Source: Haliclona indistincta (taxonomy: Eukaryota; Porifera; Demospongiae; Haplosclerida; Chalinidae). From it: DNA of 64,000 bases. How positions within the stretch are numbered: position 1 is the first letter of the stretch; each line of letters starts with the position of its first letter. The notes below the pieces were generated by a model that was given only the letters and a program-made list of their open reading frames with translations, made no database searches and was not told where the DNA came from. The translations under genes were made by a program, and so were the position numbers. Below are positions 1-11,831 of the stretch, in pieces. Location: assembly GCA_964017065.1 (NCBI GenBank), contig OZ024792.1, positions 4,025,754 through 4,089,753 on the forward strand, in the 5' to 3' direction.

Positions 1-3000
1 CTTTAAGATGGTTTAGAAGAAGGAATGCCATTGGAAGAACTACAAACACCAGTAGACACAGTACAGCTAGGACAGCAAGGCCAATATTATCAGACAAGTG
101 TTTATTAGTTGATTGTAGATCCATGACAATCAATTGTAGAAGCTTAACTGACACAGCTAAGAAACGCATGTATGACAGTAATATCAAACCAGTATAGGTA
201 TCGATAAGTGAAGGATTGATATTGAATTTTTGCCAGAATCGAGCCAGTAGACGATGGACTGGTCTAGTGATGGTCACTACCAACCTGTAGCCATTATTAT
301 AGCACTTGATCCAAATATATGAGACTACAATAAACAGCAAAGGATAGACAGCAATCACATACTGGAGAAGAATAGTTCTGACTGCAGTGTTGACATATGG
401 TAAGCAGAAAAGAAATGGATAAACTATGAGGAAGTTGAGATTCCAAATACTATACACTATGAGAGGAATAGCAAAAGGTAAGAATTCAATATAGTACAGT
501 GACAAGAAAAGTGGTTGTACAAGAAATTGAAGTGAAACAATTTGACTAAAGAGAACATATCCATTGAGGTTTCCGTTAGTGATATTGACATGAAGAATTG
601 TCAACAGCACCATCATGATGAGACCAGGTACAAGCTGTAAGAATATAAAGATGGCTACTCCACTAGATTCACATTTGACACATGAATACTGAGGGTCATT
701 AATAGCTACACCATAGTCTTGGTCACTACAGCTGCCACAGAACAATAATGGAGATTCAAATGGATTGTCATCTGGACAGTTATTAAGATTACAAACTGGA
801 TTAAATTGCTTTTCATTTCTGCAATACTGAGACATTAGATCACAATTGAGACAAAGTTTGAGTGTAATATTCAAAACAATGCCGGTTAGTTGATGTACAT
901 GTAGATGAATCAAGATAGTTGAATTGTGGTTAGTATAGCTCAGACTGCAATCAGGTACTATGGATATTTCATTAGGACCACAGTCATAATTAGTTTCCCC
1001 AACACAATAATGATTATCATTACTATCCAAATTAGGTATAAAGCACGAACATCCTGGATCGGAGCTGTTAAATAAACTAAAAGGACCACTTAAGTGATCA
1101 ACTTTCATATCAGTTATATCATTGCCCCAGCCATCTCGTACTGAAAAATCACTCAAGTCAATACACTCTCCAGGATAGAGTGCATAATAAGTACGGCCAG
1201 TACCAACATAATATGATGGACCAGATCTTAACTGATTGAGGCACTTATCCTTCATATCATACCTATTCAAGAATAACCATTTTTTCCAGCAAAATGTGTC
1301 GTTGCCTGGTAAAATTTGATCAGGCCAAATACAAGACTGGATTGTGTCTGTATAGATAGCATCTCCAAGACCAGAAGCTTGATTCTTAGTAAAAGTGACA
1401 GCGATATTCCACTCATCAGGATGAAGTGTTGTGTTGCTGTGTCTAATGAAACAATCTCTACCGCCTGTTTGTTGAAAAGTACATGACTCAGAGTAGATGG
1501 CTCCTCCATGATGGCTAGCTGTGTTGTTCTTAAACAAAAGGGTTGTGCCACTGTTGACAACAAGTGAACTACAGTCTACAATATGAAGAGCTGCTCCATC
1601 GACAGCACTATTACTAAAGAACTGAAGATGAGTTGATGATAAGAGTTCGATTGATGATGAAGAACGAAGACTCAAAGCTGATACGCTATTACCAGTAAAC
1701 ATTGACACACCCATTAAGGTAAGTGAAAAGAATCTCAAGAGTACACTACCTGAACATGGTATTATAAGACTCATGATTGTGTTTCCACAATGGCCATTAG
1801 TAAAGTTACTATCACTTATCGTTGTGTCCAGAATAGGCTGCTGGCTCTTATCACTCTGTGTTAGATAAACTGATGATCCTTGAAATGCTTTGTTGTTATC
1901 AAAATTGCAATTCTCAATAAGAAATTTGTTACCAGCATTGAAGAACTCACTGTCATAAACAGTACTAACAGTAAGGCCACCACCTATCTCAGCTGCATTA
2001 GATACAAACCTGCTACTAGTTATATTGATGGTATTGTCTGATGGATAGTCTGGTCCAGTAGTAGCTAATTCAATCAGAGCGCCACCACCACTGGTTGATG
2101 GTAGTAGAGTACCATGGCTTGTCTCTAATGCTTTGTTCTCCATCACCTTAACATCATCTATACTAACAGTATTGTTACTGGTATTGCCATATAATGCCAG
2201 AAACAGACCCGCTCCAAACTGAGCCACGTTGCTTTCGAGCCGCACATTGTTAAGCTGTACAGTGTTGTTAGTTGCTGTTCCTCTGAACACCACAGAGATA
2301 CTTCCTCCTCTACCAAGACCAAGGTATCCACTACCGACAGAAGCAAATTGTCCACTACTAGCAGTGTTATCAGTGAAGATAGAGTTAGTTATTGTATAAG
2401 ATGATTGGGATGTGATATCATTAGCCTCTATCGCTAACCCTCCTCCTTTTGCAAGCATGGCTGCCTTATTGCCCGATAACCCATTGTGCATTAACTGGCA
2501 ACTATCTATATAAACCACACCCACTGGATTATAGAATGCAGCACCAGTACCATTTGACTTGATAATGTGAGAATTGTTTAGATATATGTCCGTACAACTT
2601 TGAAAAAATAAAGCGACTTGAATGTTCAGATGAGGCAAAGAATACCTATTAGCATACTTACTAGTGCTGTTTTGTATAGCACCACAACCGATCATTTCAA
2701 TGTTTTTCAATTCTATTTCTCGAGACTGGAAGAATGCTAGACCTGCTAATGGCTGACACTTGATGACTACCTCACCTTCACTACCATTACCAACAATGGC
2801 TAGCTGGGATATATTCTTGAGCTGAGTGTCGCTACCGTTGTTGTGCAGCTGGTGTTGTCCTGGTTGGAGGAGGATGGTGATGGAGTGTTTGTAGTGCTGG
2901 GCTCCCTTGAGGGCCATGTTGAGGGAGAGGCAGGGAGTGGAGTAGCCTCTCTCCCAGCAGGAGGGGTCATCGACACCAGTCATATTGTCTACATAGATCT

Positions 3001-3079
3001 TGTGCAGCCATTGATCAGAATAACATTGAATAACTACTGGCAGGGCCAGCATAGAGAAAATGAGGATGGTAGCACTCAT
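1..3079 (-). CDS. Receptor A: beta-helix multipass membrane protein, C-terminus cut by window edge
   Basis: The frame opens at the ATG on 3077-3079 and runs off the left edge (about 1,026 codons seen). I aligned it to receptor F: every length difference is a multiple of three and the inserted codons I checked contain no stop, so the frame appears intact. It begins with the family signal peptide (MSATILIFS...), then the beta-helix ectodomain, a Cys-rich juxtamembrane part and the first membrane spans, all of the same block type as F. The last spans and the tail lie outside the window. A 47-bp 5'UTR intron (3095-3141, GTAAGT...TAG) precedes the ATG. The function is unknown. The architecture suggests a cell-surface adhesion or recognition receptor, which is inference. 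Confidence 0.8.
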   Translation of the reverse strand, partial: MSATILIFSMLALPVVIQCYSDQWLHKIYVDNMTGVDDPSCWERGYSTPCLSLNMALKGAQHYKHSITILLQPGQHQLHNNGSDTQLKNISQLAIVGNGSEGEVVIKCQPLAGLAFFQSREIELKNIEMIGCGAIQNSTSKYANRYSLPHLNIQVALFFQSCTDIYLNNSHIIKSNGTGAAFYNPVGVVYIDSCQLMHNGLSGNKAAMLAKGGGLAIEANDITSQSSYTITNSIFTDNTASSGQFASVGSGYLGLGRGGSISVVFRGTATNNTVQLNNVRLESNVAQFGAGLFLALYGNTSNNTVSIDDVKVMENKALETSHGTLLPSTSGGGALIELATTGPDYPSDNTINITSSRFVSNAAEIGGGLTVSTVYDSEFFNAGNKFLIENCNFDNNKAFQGSSVYLTQSDKSQQPILDTTISDSNFTNGHCGNTIMSLIIPCSGSVLLRFFSLTLMGVSMFTGNSVSALSLRSSSSIELLSSTHLQFFSNSAVDGAALHIVDCSSLVVNSGTTLLFKNNTASHHGGAIYSESCTFQQTGGRDCFIRHSNTTLHPDEWNIAVTFTKNQASGLGDAIYTDTIQSCIWPDQILPGNDTFCWKKWLFLNRYDMKDKCLNQLRSGPSYYVGTGRTYYALYPGECIDLSDFSVRDGWGNDITDMKVDHLSGPFSLFNSSDPGCSCFIPNLDSNDNHYCVGETNYDCGPNEISIVPDCSLSYTNHNSTILIHLHVHQLTGIVLNITLKLCLNCDLMSQYCRNEKQFNPVCNLNNCPDDNPFESPLLFCGSCSDQDYGVAINDPQYSCVKCESSGVAIFIFLQLVPGLIMMVLLTILHVNITNGNLNGYVLFSQIVSLQFLVQPLFLSLYYIEFLPFAIPLIVYSIWNLNFLIVYPFLFCLPYVNTAVRTILLQYVIAVYPLLFIVVSYIWIKCYNNGYRLVVTITRPVHRLLARFWQKFNINPSLIDTYTGLILLSYMRFLAVSVKLLQLIVMDLQSTNKHLSDNIGLAVLAVLCLLVFVVLPMAFLLLNHLK

Positions 3080-3526
3080 TGCAGTGCTCCTTGCCTACAG
3101 CATACTACAATTAATGCAAGATGCTACCTGAATGTACTTACCTCAACAAATCAAATCTCTTGAACTCAACAATATTATTATATTTTTCGTCAATGCAGCC
3201 CTTGAATTGCTGCCTTACAAAGGTCAGATCAGTGGTTTAAATCTCACAACACAGTACTTTTGATAAGATACAGTGTTCAGCTTTAACTCCTCCTCTGTTA
3301 CAACAATCTAAAGTATAACCCTCTGGTGACTCAAATTCCTTTCTTTCTCTGAATCATACACTTCACAGAGTTCACACAGCTGAGGATAATTTCCTCAGGA
3401 GGTTAATCAGAGGGATTTAGGTTGAATGAGAAAAAGAAAAGCATTATGAAGGAGATGAGTCAGTAATGAAAACTTGAAATTTCACATAATTAAAAAGTGT
3501 ATTTATGAACAGACAACAAAGATACA
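3080..3526 (-). promoter_or_regulatory. Receptor A 5' region between NHL remnant and start codon
   Basis: This 447-bp stretch has no gene. It holds the 5'UTR intron (3095-3141) and a segment repeated nearly unchanged upstream of receptors B, C, D and F. A short inverted repeat (CTGAGGA...TCCTCAG) near 3382-3400 recurs at the same place in the other copies. Conservation among copies may only reflect recent duplication. I see no clear TATA box. Confidence 0.4.
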
Positions 3527-4490
3527 TTACAACAAATGTGCTTCATTTAAAATATCTTTAACACTGAATACTTGTAATCTAAAGTTGCATTCATCGGCAA
3601 CAATCAAGCGATCATCTTTATCCACACAAATGTGACGAGGTGATTGGAACATTCCGGGCTCAGATCCTTTCATACCGAAACAGCAGATATAGTCACCACT
3701 ATTGGAGAAGACAGACACTCTATGATTGCCACTTTCACTGACAAAAATATGTCCCTGACTGTCTACAGCTATTCCACAAGGGAAGTAAAGGTCACCAAGT
3801 CCATGACCTTGAAAGCCGAATCTGTTGAGGTATTCACCATCTGGAGTATACACCCAAACCATGTGATTGCCTCGATCAGTGACAAGGACTCGACCACGCT
3901 GGTCAATGGCAATGCCTACTGGCTGAAGGAAAGACGAAGAACTGTCCACGTTAGATCCAAACTGAGTCAGTGACTTTCCTGTGTCATCAAACACATGAAT
4001 ACACAGTTTCTCAGCATCAGCAACAAGCAGGCGGTCATCGTGTGTCACTGCTAACCCTCTGGGATCAGCAAGTGACGTAGATCTTAATCCTTTGGGTACC
4101 ACTTTTGACACAAATTTACCTACAAAGAGATGGATAAAGATTGTAAGGTCACTACAATAACAGTATTGTGTACCTGTGTTGGTAAATTTCTGTACAGTTA
4201 GGCAGTTTCTGTCAGTCACAAGAATGTTACCAGACTTGTCCATAGCTACAGCTGAGGGTTCACGAAACTGACCTTCACCACATCCCTGGAATGACATACA
4301 CAGAGAGCACATGACAGAAACTGAAATGACAGGATGAACCATGTATAGATGACATAATTCAAAAGCAACACAGTACAGAGTACAATTAAATGTACCTCAG
4401 ATCCTATGTAGTCCAGGAACTTCCCACTAGAGGTGACCATTCTGACTCAGTGGTTCTTAAGATCACTGACTGTAATAATTCCATTATCAC
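3527..4490 (-). pseudogene. TRIM-NHL 3' fragment, copy 1, with nonsense codon
   Basis: Three exons matching the last three exons of the full TRIM-NHL gene at 34,948-38,810: 4396-4490 (95 bp), 4174-4285 (112 bp) and 3527-4119 (593 bp), with GT-AG borders and matching phases. They encode NHL propeller blades (VLVTDRGNHMVWVY, HIFVSESGNHRVSVF). The RING, B-box and coiled-coil exon is absent upstream. In the first exon, the Cys of NHCVRM has become TGA (read at 4447-4449), so the piece cannot be translated through even if spliced to another first exon. It is a duplicated, dead gene fragment carried along with receptor A. Confidence 0.85.
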
Positions 4491-5470
4491 CTGTTAGAGA
4501 GAAGACAACACTGAATACAACCACTATGCAGGTATTTTGTGCAGGCGTGCTCCAGTATGCATTTTGTTTTGTCTATCGATAAACATCGATTATAGCAAGT
4601 TTCAGTCACGAAGTATTTGGCTAACGTGGAGCAGTGAACTCGCCCAGTAAAGACCGGTCTGTGGCTGTTATCTCCAGTTCGGCATGCTTGCTCCGGAAAG
4701 AACTTCGTTTACAGCTTTAAAATTCCAGCGAGCACAGACGTATAGAGCGATTTTTCGATACTCCCTTGCTAACCCTGCAAAACGACAAGCCTAGACAAGA
4801 AAAATTATTTTAAAAAAATTCTGGATCGAATTATGGAAATTCGCTCTATACGTCTGTGGGCAAGATGCTGTTGCATGCTGCTGCGCTTGAACGCCTTGAA
4901 GCGCGTCGATCTATTGCTCGACAGTTGAGATAGCAGCCACAGACGCTTCATGTATTATTTCCCCCATACTGTTATGTAAATCGCTGTAGTTATAAAGTCT
5001 AGTTATTAATAAAACGCACGTTGCATGGGTGTTGAATATTAACTAAGTGCACCGCCACCTTAAGAACACACTAACATAACAAATTATAGTAAATAAACAC
5101 AGAGAGCAGTCTCATTTTCACTTATCTAAACTAGCTGTTGGTAAAGTATAATGTTTAAATTAGTCAAAAGTATCTGCAGAAAGGATCTCGACTGTTCAAT
5201 TAGTGAACTCTAGTGAGTTTGAGTTGCACAACCTCATCGGAGTATACAGTAACAGAGTGAGTGTGAGTCATAGTTTAGCATGAAGTGTGCAGGTATGTGA
5301 TAACCAGAATTAATAATTATCTGGCCTAAATGTACACGCACACATCCGATACCTCCAACACCCCATCCACACGGGGGGGTGACAACTCTTCTCCACCACA
5401 AGGAGAGGCAGCTGCCACCATAGCCAGGACAACATGAACAACCTAATCTCCCACACACTAGTGGGGCCAC
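4491..5470. other. Remnant of TRIM-NHL intron 1, with insertion
   Basis: About 5,040-5,467 matches 23,490-23,885 and 35,950-36,435, which is the first intron of the intact TRIM-NHL gene. Homology to the intact gene stops near GGGGCCACTA (about 5,467), which is a duplication junction. Between 4,530 and 5,035 this copy has extra DNA that is absent from the other two copies. No coding sequence is supported here. Confidence 0.6.
4657..4944. mobile_element. Foldback (nested inverted-repeat) insertion
   Basis: Outer arms 4657-4680 and 4921-4944 are imperfect inverted repeats (GTCTGTGGCTG...). Inner arms 4734-4750 and 4841-4857 are a perfect 17-bp inverted repeat (ACAGACGTATAGAGCGA). The whole extra block is missing at the equivalent position in copies 2 and 3, so those act as empty sites. 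There is no ORF. It resembles a nonautonomous foldback or MITE element, but I could not fix a target-site duplication. Confidence 0.5.
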
Positions 5471-5849
5471 TAATTAGAACCTATCGGTCGCCTATTAGGA
5501 GAAGGAACAGAGATAAAGATAGACAAAAGGAACAAGATGAAAGTTACTGACCTCTTTACCTCTTGTGCTCTCTAAAATAATCGTAAGCTATGGATAGGCC
5601 ATTTCCCACCATGAGTGTTATTGTACTCTTCCTATGAATATTATATTGATACATAAAGTATCAATACTCAGTCAAATATTATCAGGAGCTACAACCGCGA
5701 AACAGCAGAAAATAAATGGGCCGCTATTGCGCAAGAGATTTATACAGCCCTAGTACAGCATATGTGCATGCTTGGGCATACAGCTTGTACAAAAACTGCC
5801 TAATAAGCAATGCACCAAGTGGCGGATATATTTTGTGCTATTACCACTA

Positions 5850-6026
<177 letters not shown>

Positions 6027-6057
6027 CTAACACACTGATCAAGATATCACCCTCTCA

Positions 6058-6690
<633 letters not shown>

Positions 6691-6741
<51 letters not shown>

Positions 6742-6778
6742 GCACACGCACACGCACAAATGCACTCACACACGCACG

Positions 6779-6815
<37 letters not shown>

Positions 6816-6834
6816 ACACGCACACACACACACA
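6691..6834. repeat. (CA)n microsatellite, right part
   Basis: CA dinucleotides with scattered CG variants, ending next to the 5' splice site of TTLL1-like intron 6. Confidence 0.9.
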
Positions 6835-6959
6835 CCTGCTTGCTGATGGTTTACTGCCATCTCTAGACCACTTCTTGATCTGTGAGAGCTTGTTGATGAG
6901 AAAAATACCAATACCCTGAGCTATGAGAATAATGAGAATAAAATAGTAGCTCAAAACTA

Positions 6960-7254
<295 letters not shown>

Positions 7255-7750
7255 TCAGTTCATAGTGTGTTGGGAAGTGGTTTATTATCCTACATGCACA
7301 TTGAAAATGTCTACACAAGAAATAGTGGATTACTCAAACGACTTCACCATCAGATATTAGCCCAGCAAAGTTAGAATTCTGGCTTCACACACGAACAAAC
7401 CTCGTGCGTACATGCACGCACCCACGTGCAAGAAAATATAACTAGCTCTCACGTACTTGATCGTCTGCTAGTCGTATTCCACTCTCCACACTAAACAGTG
7501 ATCTAGCTGTGAACACGGAGCACCTAGAAAACCTCAAATTTAGTATTTTGTATGTGGTTGTAGTTGCTTACCAGTAGAAGTTCCAGTCGCCATCTGGAAT
7601 CAAACAACTAGTCTCGCCTATGATCTCTTGCTCACCCTCACTAGAGCCCTTGACCCATCCTCTTCTATCAAAGTTAGACACGAGGACTGTCTTGTCCAAG
7701 TCACTCAACCATTTCACACGCCCGCTGCTACCAGAGCTAGAGGTTGCCAT

Positions 7751-8033
7751 CTCGATGTCCTCCTGGCCTCATGCTCAGCGCGCGCCCGTCATACTTTTTA
7801 GCGGTAAATTTGAAAATGATTAGTCTCTGGTACATGTACACATGTACGGCACTCAAAAACCAGCAATTATAATGGTACGTTTTGTTACAGTTTCGACGAT
7901 TTGCGTAATGCCTGTTGTGCTACTTTGCTTGTGACATTGAAAAAATTATTATAGACGAACCATGCAAATTTAAAGAGAGGACTACAAGTAAATTAATTAA
8001 TACAAAATGCAAAAATGGATTAACTGCATAGAG
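7751..8033. other. Spacer between TTLL1-like fragment and receptor B
   Basis: This 283-bp spacer includes a segment (GGTAAATTTGAAAATGATTAGTCTCTGG) shared with 18,040-18,070 and 26,170-26,200. It is part of the repeating unit, with no gene. Confidence 0.5.
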
Positions 8034-11000
8034 TTAAGTCTCAGATTCTGTCAACTCAGCATAAACAACAGGATTGTTTATACGATCAGCAAATGAATCA
8101 TAATCACCCAATACAACTTCAGTGGTTGTGACTGGGTTTAGAAGTGGCTTGTGCTCTGATGAAGAAGTGTTTTCTTTACTACGATAGTAAATAGTCATCC
8201 ATTGCTTGACACGAATTCCACAAGCACAGCAGAAGAACTTTAAGACACGATAGATTAAAATGATAAGAAGAACAAGAAAGGGCAAATACAGCAATGAGAG
8301 CTTAGCATATAGATAAGAATTATTGTAGAAAACTGGGTTATATTCAGATGGGTATAAGGAACCTTCTACTATTACAAGAGCTGAAACTATACCCATGACA
8401 AGTAAGAGCAGAAAATCAATGATGTTATGGACTGTAGTTTTGTATGGTCGTAGAAGTAGAACTAGTCCAGACAATAAAATAGTCAGTCCTGCCTCAAAGC
8501 TTCCTATGGTAATAGTGAGTGCTTGTCTATCATTAAGTAAAGAAAAAAAACAAGCTCCAATGAAACAAAATCTAAACAGAAAATAGATTCCAGCAAAGTA
8601 CCTTCTCTCACTACCATCAGTTGCACTATTTTTAAAGCAGCCTTGAGAAGCATCCACCAGAGCATGAAGACCTAGCCTGTCTAATTTACAACATGTTATA
8701 CATTGCTGGAATGTTTTTAAATGATAGAAGAGAAGAAATACTATTGGAAGAACTCCAAACACCAGTAGACACAGTACAGCTAGGACAGCAAGGGCAATAT
8801 TTTCTCCTGAAACTCCTATTGTTGTTTTTACACCAAAACCAATAAACAATAGAAGTTTAACTGACACAGCTAAGAAACGCATGTATGACAGTAATATCAA
8901 ACCAGCATAGGTATCGATAAGTGAAGGATTAATATTGAATTTTCGCCAGAATCGAGCCAGTAGTCGATGGACTGGTCTAGTGATGGTCACAACACATCTG
9001 TAGCCATTATTATAGCCCTTGATCCAAGTAGAAGAGACTACAATGAAGAGCAGAGGACAGGCAGCAATCACATATTGAAGAAGAAAAACTCCAGAAGCAG
9101 TATTTATGTACGGTAAGCAAAGTGGAGTTGGATAAATTGTGAGAAAGTTGAGATTCCAAATGCTATAGACGATTAAAGAACCAACAAAAGAGTCGGCATT
9201 GAAGAGAGTAGTTGTTCTATTTGGTATCCATGCCGAATATCCTAGTCCAGGAAACTGCAATGACACTAACTGACTATATAGAATAAATCCATTGAGGCTC
9301 CCACTAACGATGTTGATATGGAAAACAGCTAATATAATCATCATGATAAAAACAGGAAAAAATCCAACGAATAAAAAGATGAATACTCCTTTTACATAAT
9401 CACATTCTGTGCAAACAAACTGAGGAACATTAATAGGAATACCATAACCTTCACCAGCACAGCTACCACACATGAAAGACATTGGAATTACTTCAAAACA
9501 GTTTTGTTTCACATAAGCAGAACACGGATAGTCATTGAATGGTTTTATTGTTTCATTGCAAACTGAAGAAAAAAATTCACAAGTTTCTAGTATATCTTCC
9601 ATTGTGCATCCCTGTGATGCATCACAAACAGCTTCTTTGCCACAAGGTTTAAATAGAACATCAGCTGCAATCCCAGGGAACTGGGATGGGTGAACTAATA
9701 TCTGTGAGATGGGATTTGTACTACATGAAATTAAACGCACATTCAAAGGTTCACATACTCTAATGTATTTCTTACATTGGTCAACAATTAAAGGATAATT
9801 GTTGCACTCACAATCATCATTAGAACTGTTTATTACATTGACAGAATCAGTTATAGGTTCAACTTTGATATCTGTCTGATCAGTAATATCATTACCCCAC
9901 CCATCTCGTACTATGTAATATTTTAAGTTGATACATTCTCCAGGATAGAGTGTATAGTTAGTGGGGCCAGTAATATTAGCTGGACCAGATCTTAATTGGT
10001 TAACACAATTATTTTCTTCGATAAAAGACCATCCATTCCAGCAAAACGTGATATGCAGCTTATCATTACCTAGTGAATGTTGATCAGGCCAAATACAAGA
10101 CTGGATTGTGTCTATAAAGATAGCATCTCCAAGAACAGAAGCTTGATTCTCAGTAAAAGTGACAGTGATATTCCACTCATCAGGATGAAGTGTTGTGTTG
10201 CTGTGTCTAATGAAACAATCTCTACCACCTGTTTGTTGAAAAGTACATGACTCAGAGTAGATGGCTCCTCCATGATGGCTAGCTGTGTTGTTCTTAAACA
10301 AAAGGGTTGTGCCACTGTTTACAACAAGTGAACTACAGTCTACAATATGAAGAGCTGCTCCATCGACAGCACTATTACTAATGAACTGAAGATGAGTTGA
10401 TGATAAGAGTTCGATTGATGATGAGGAACGAAGAGTCAAAGCTGATACGCTATTACCAGTAAACACAGACACACCCATTAAGGTAAGTGAAAAGAATCTC
10501 AAGAGTACACTACCTGAACATGGCAGCCCGTGTGTCAATGTATCTCCACAATGGCCATTAGTAAAGTTACTATCACTTATCTTAGTGTCCAGTATAGGCT
10601 GTTGGCTCTTATCACTCTGTGTTAGATAAACTGATGATCCTTGAAATGCTTTGTTGTTATCGAAAGTTGAACTCTGAATAAGTAGTTTGTTACCAGCATT
10701 AAAGCATCCATCATCAAAAGCAGTACTAACAGTAAGGCCACCACCTATCTCAGCTGCATTAGATACAAACCTGCTACTAGTTATATTGATGGTATTGTCT
10801 GATGGATAGTCTGGTCCAGTAGTAGCTAATTCAATCAGAGCGCCACCACCACTGGTTGATGGTAGTAGAGTACCATGGCTTGTCTCTAATGCTTTGTTCT
10901 CCATCACCTTAACATCATCTATACTAACAGTATTGTTACTGGTATTGCCATATAATGCCAGAAACAGACCTGCTCCAAACTGAGCCATGTTGCCTTCAAG

Positions 11001-11831
11001 CCACACATTGTTAAGCTGTACAGTGTTGTTAGTTGCTGTTCCACTAAACACCACAGAGATACCTCCTCCTCTACCAAGACCAAGGTATCCACTACCGACA
11101 GAAGCAAATAGTCCACTACTAGCAGTGTTATCAGTGAAGATAGAGTTAGTTATTGTATAAGATGATTGTGAAGTGATATCATTAGCCTCTATCACTAACC
11201 CTCCTCCTCCTGCAAGCATGGCTGCCTTTAACCCATTGTGCATTAACTGGCAACTATCTATATAAACCACACCCACTGGATTATAGAATACAGCACCAGT
11301 ACCATTTGACTTGATAATGTGAGAATTGTTTAGATATATGTCCGTACAACTTTGAAAAAATAAAGCGACTTGAATGTTCAGATGAGCCAAAGAATACCTA
11401 TTAGCATACTTGCTAGTGCTGTTTTGTATAGCACCACAACCGATCATTTCAATGTTTTTCAATTCTATTTCTCGAGACTGGAAGAATGCTAGACCTGCTA
11501 ATGGCTGACACTTGATGACTATCTCACCTTCACTACCATTACCAACAATGGCTAGCTGGGATATATTCTTGAGCTGAGTGTCGCTACCGTTGTTGTGCAG
11601 CTGGTGTTGTCCTGGTTGGAGGAGGATGGTGATGGAGTGTTTGTAGTATTGGGCTCCCTCGAGGGCCAGGTTGATGGAGAGGCAGGGAGTGGAGTAGCCT
11701 CCCTCCCAGCAGGAGGTGTCATTGACACCAGTCATATTGTCTACATAGATCTTGTGTAGCCATTGATCAGAATAACAGTGAATAACTACTGGCAGGGCCA
11801 GGATAGAGAAAATGAGGATGGTAGCACTCAT
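8034..11831 (-). CDS. Receptor B: beta-helix multipass membrane protein with ITIM-like tail
   Basis: An intact single-exon CDS of 1,265 residues. Residues 1-19 are a signal peptide. Residues about 60-590 are parallel beta-helix repeats with many Asn-X-Ser/Thr sites and GGAI/FxxN-like motifs, as seen in polymorphic-outer-membrane-type repeats. Residues about 610-810 are a Cys-rich juxtamembrane region ending CGSCAGEGYG...FVCTEC. From about 815 there are roughly eight hydrophobic spans (for example IFLFVGFFPVFIMMIILAVF). The tail ends in NPVVYAELTESET, where VVYAEL fits the ITIM consensus [SIVL]xYxx[ILV]. A 50-bp 5'UTR intron lies at 11847-11896. It is a type I tail and membrane block with juxtamembrane block M2. 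The ligand and function are unknown; receptor-like signalling is inference. Confidence 0.85.
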   Translation of the reverse strand: MSATILIFSILALPVVIHCYSDQWLHKIYVDNMTGVNDTSCWEGGYSTPCLSINLALEGAQYYKHSITILLQPGQHQLHNNGSDTQLKNISQLAIVGNGSEGEIVIKCQPLAGLAFFQSREIELKNIEMIGCGAIQNSTSKYANRYSLAHLNIQVALFFQSCTDIYLNNSHIIKSNGTGAVFYNPVGVVYIDSCQLMHNGLKAAMLAGGGGLVIEANDITSQSSYTITNSIFTDNTASSGLFASVGSGYLGLGRGGGISVVFSGTATNNTVQLNNVWLEGNMAQFGAGLFLALYGNTSNNTVSIDDVKVMENKALETSHGTLLPSTSGGGALIELATTGPDYPSDNTINITSSRFVSNAAEIGGGLTVSTAFDDGCFNAGNKLLIQSSTFDNNKAFQGSSVYLTQSDKSQQPILDTKISDSNFTNGHCGDTLTHGLPCSGSVLLRFFSLTLMGVSVFTGNSVSALTLRSSSSIELLSSTHLQFISNSAVDGAALHIVDCSSLVVNSGTTLLFKNNTASHHGGAIYSESCTFQQTGGRDCFIRHSNTTLHPDEWNITVTFTENQASVLGDAIFIDTIQSCIWPDQHSLGNDKLHITFCWNGWSFIEENNCVNQLRSGPANITGPTNYTLYPGECINLKYYIVRDGWGNDITDQTDIKVEPITDSVNVINSSNDDCECNNYPLIVDQCKKYIRVCEPLNVRLISCSTNPISQILVHPSQFPGIAADVLFKPCGKEAVCDASQGCTMEDILETCEFFSSVCNETIKPFNDYPCSAYVKQNCFEVIPMSFMCGSCAGEGYGIPINVPQFVCTECDYVKGVFIFLFVGFFPVFIMMIILAVFHINIVSGSLNGFILYSQLVSLQFPGLGYSAWIPNRTTTLFNADSFVGSLIVYSIWNLNFLTIYPTPLCLPYINTASGVFLLQYVIAACPLLFIVVSSTWIKGYNNGYRCVVTITRPVHRLLARFWRKFNINPSLIDTYAGLILLSYMRFLAVSVKLLLFIGFGVKTTIGVSGENIALAVLAVLCLLVFGVLPIVFLLFYHLKTFQQCITCCKLDRLGLHALVDASQGCFKNSATDGSERRYFAGIYFLFRFCFIGACFFSLLNDRQALTITIGSFEAGLTILLSGLVLLLRPYKTTVHNIIDFLLLLVMGIVSALVIVEGSLYPSEYNPVFYNNSYLYAKLSLLYLPFLVLLIILIYRVLKFFCCACGIRVKQWMTIYYRSKENTSSSEHKPLLNPVTTTEVVLGDYDSFADRINNPVVYAELTESET

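Noticed and set aside
3644..3973. 109-codon plus-strand ORF opposite the NHL exon, repeated in all three copies
   Set aside because: It is the exact antisense of the conserved NHL coding exon; openness follows from the NHL codon pattern.
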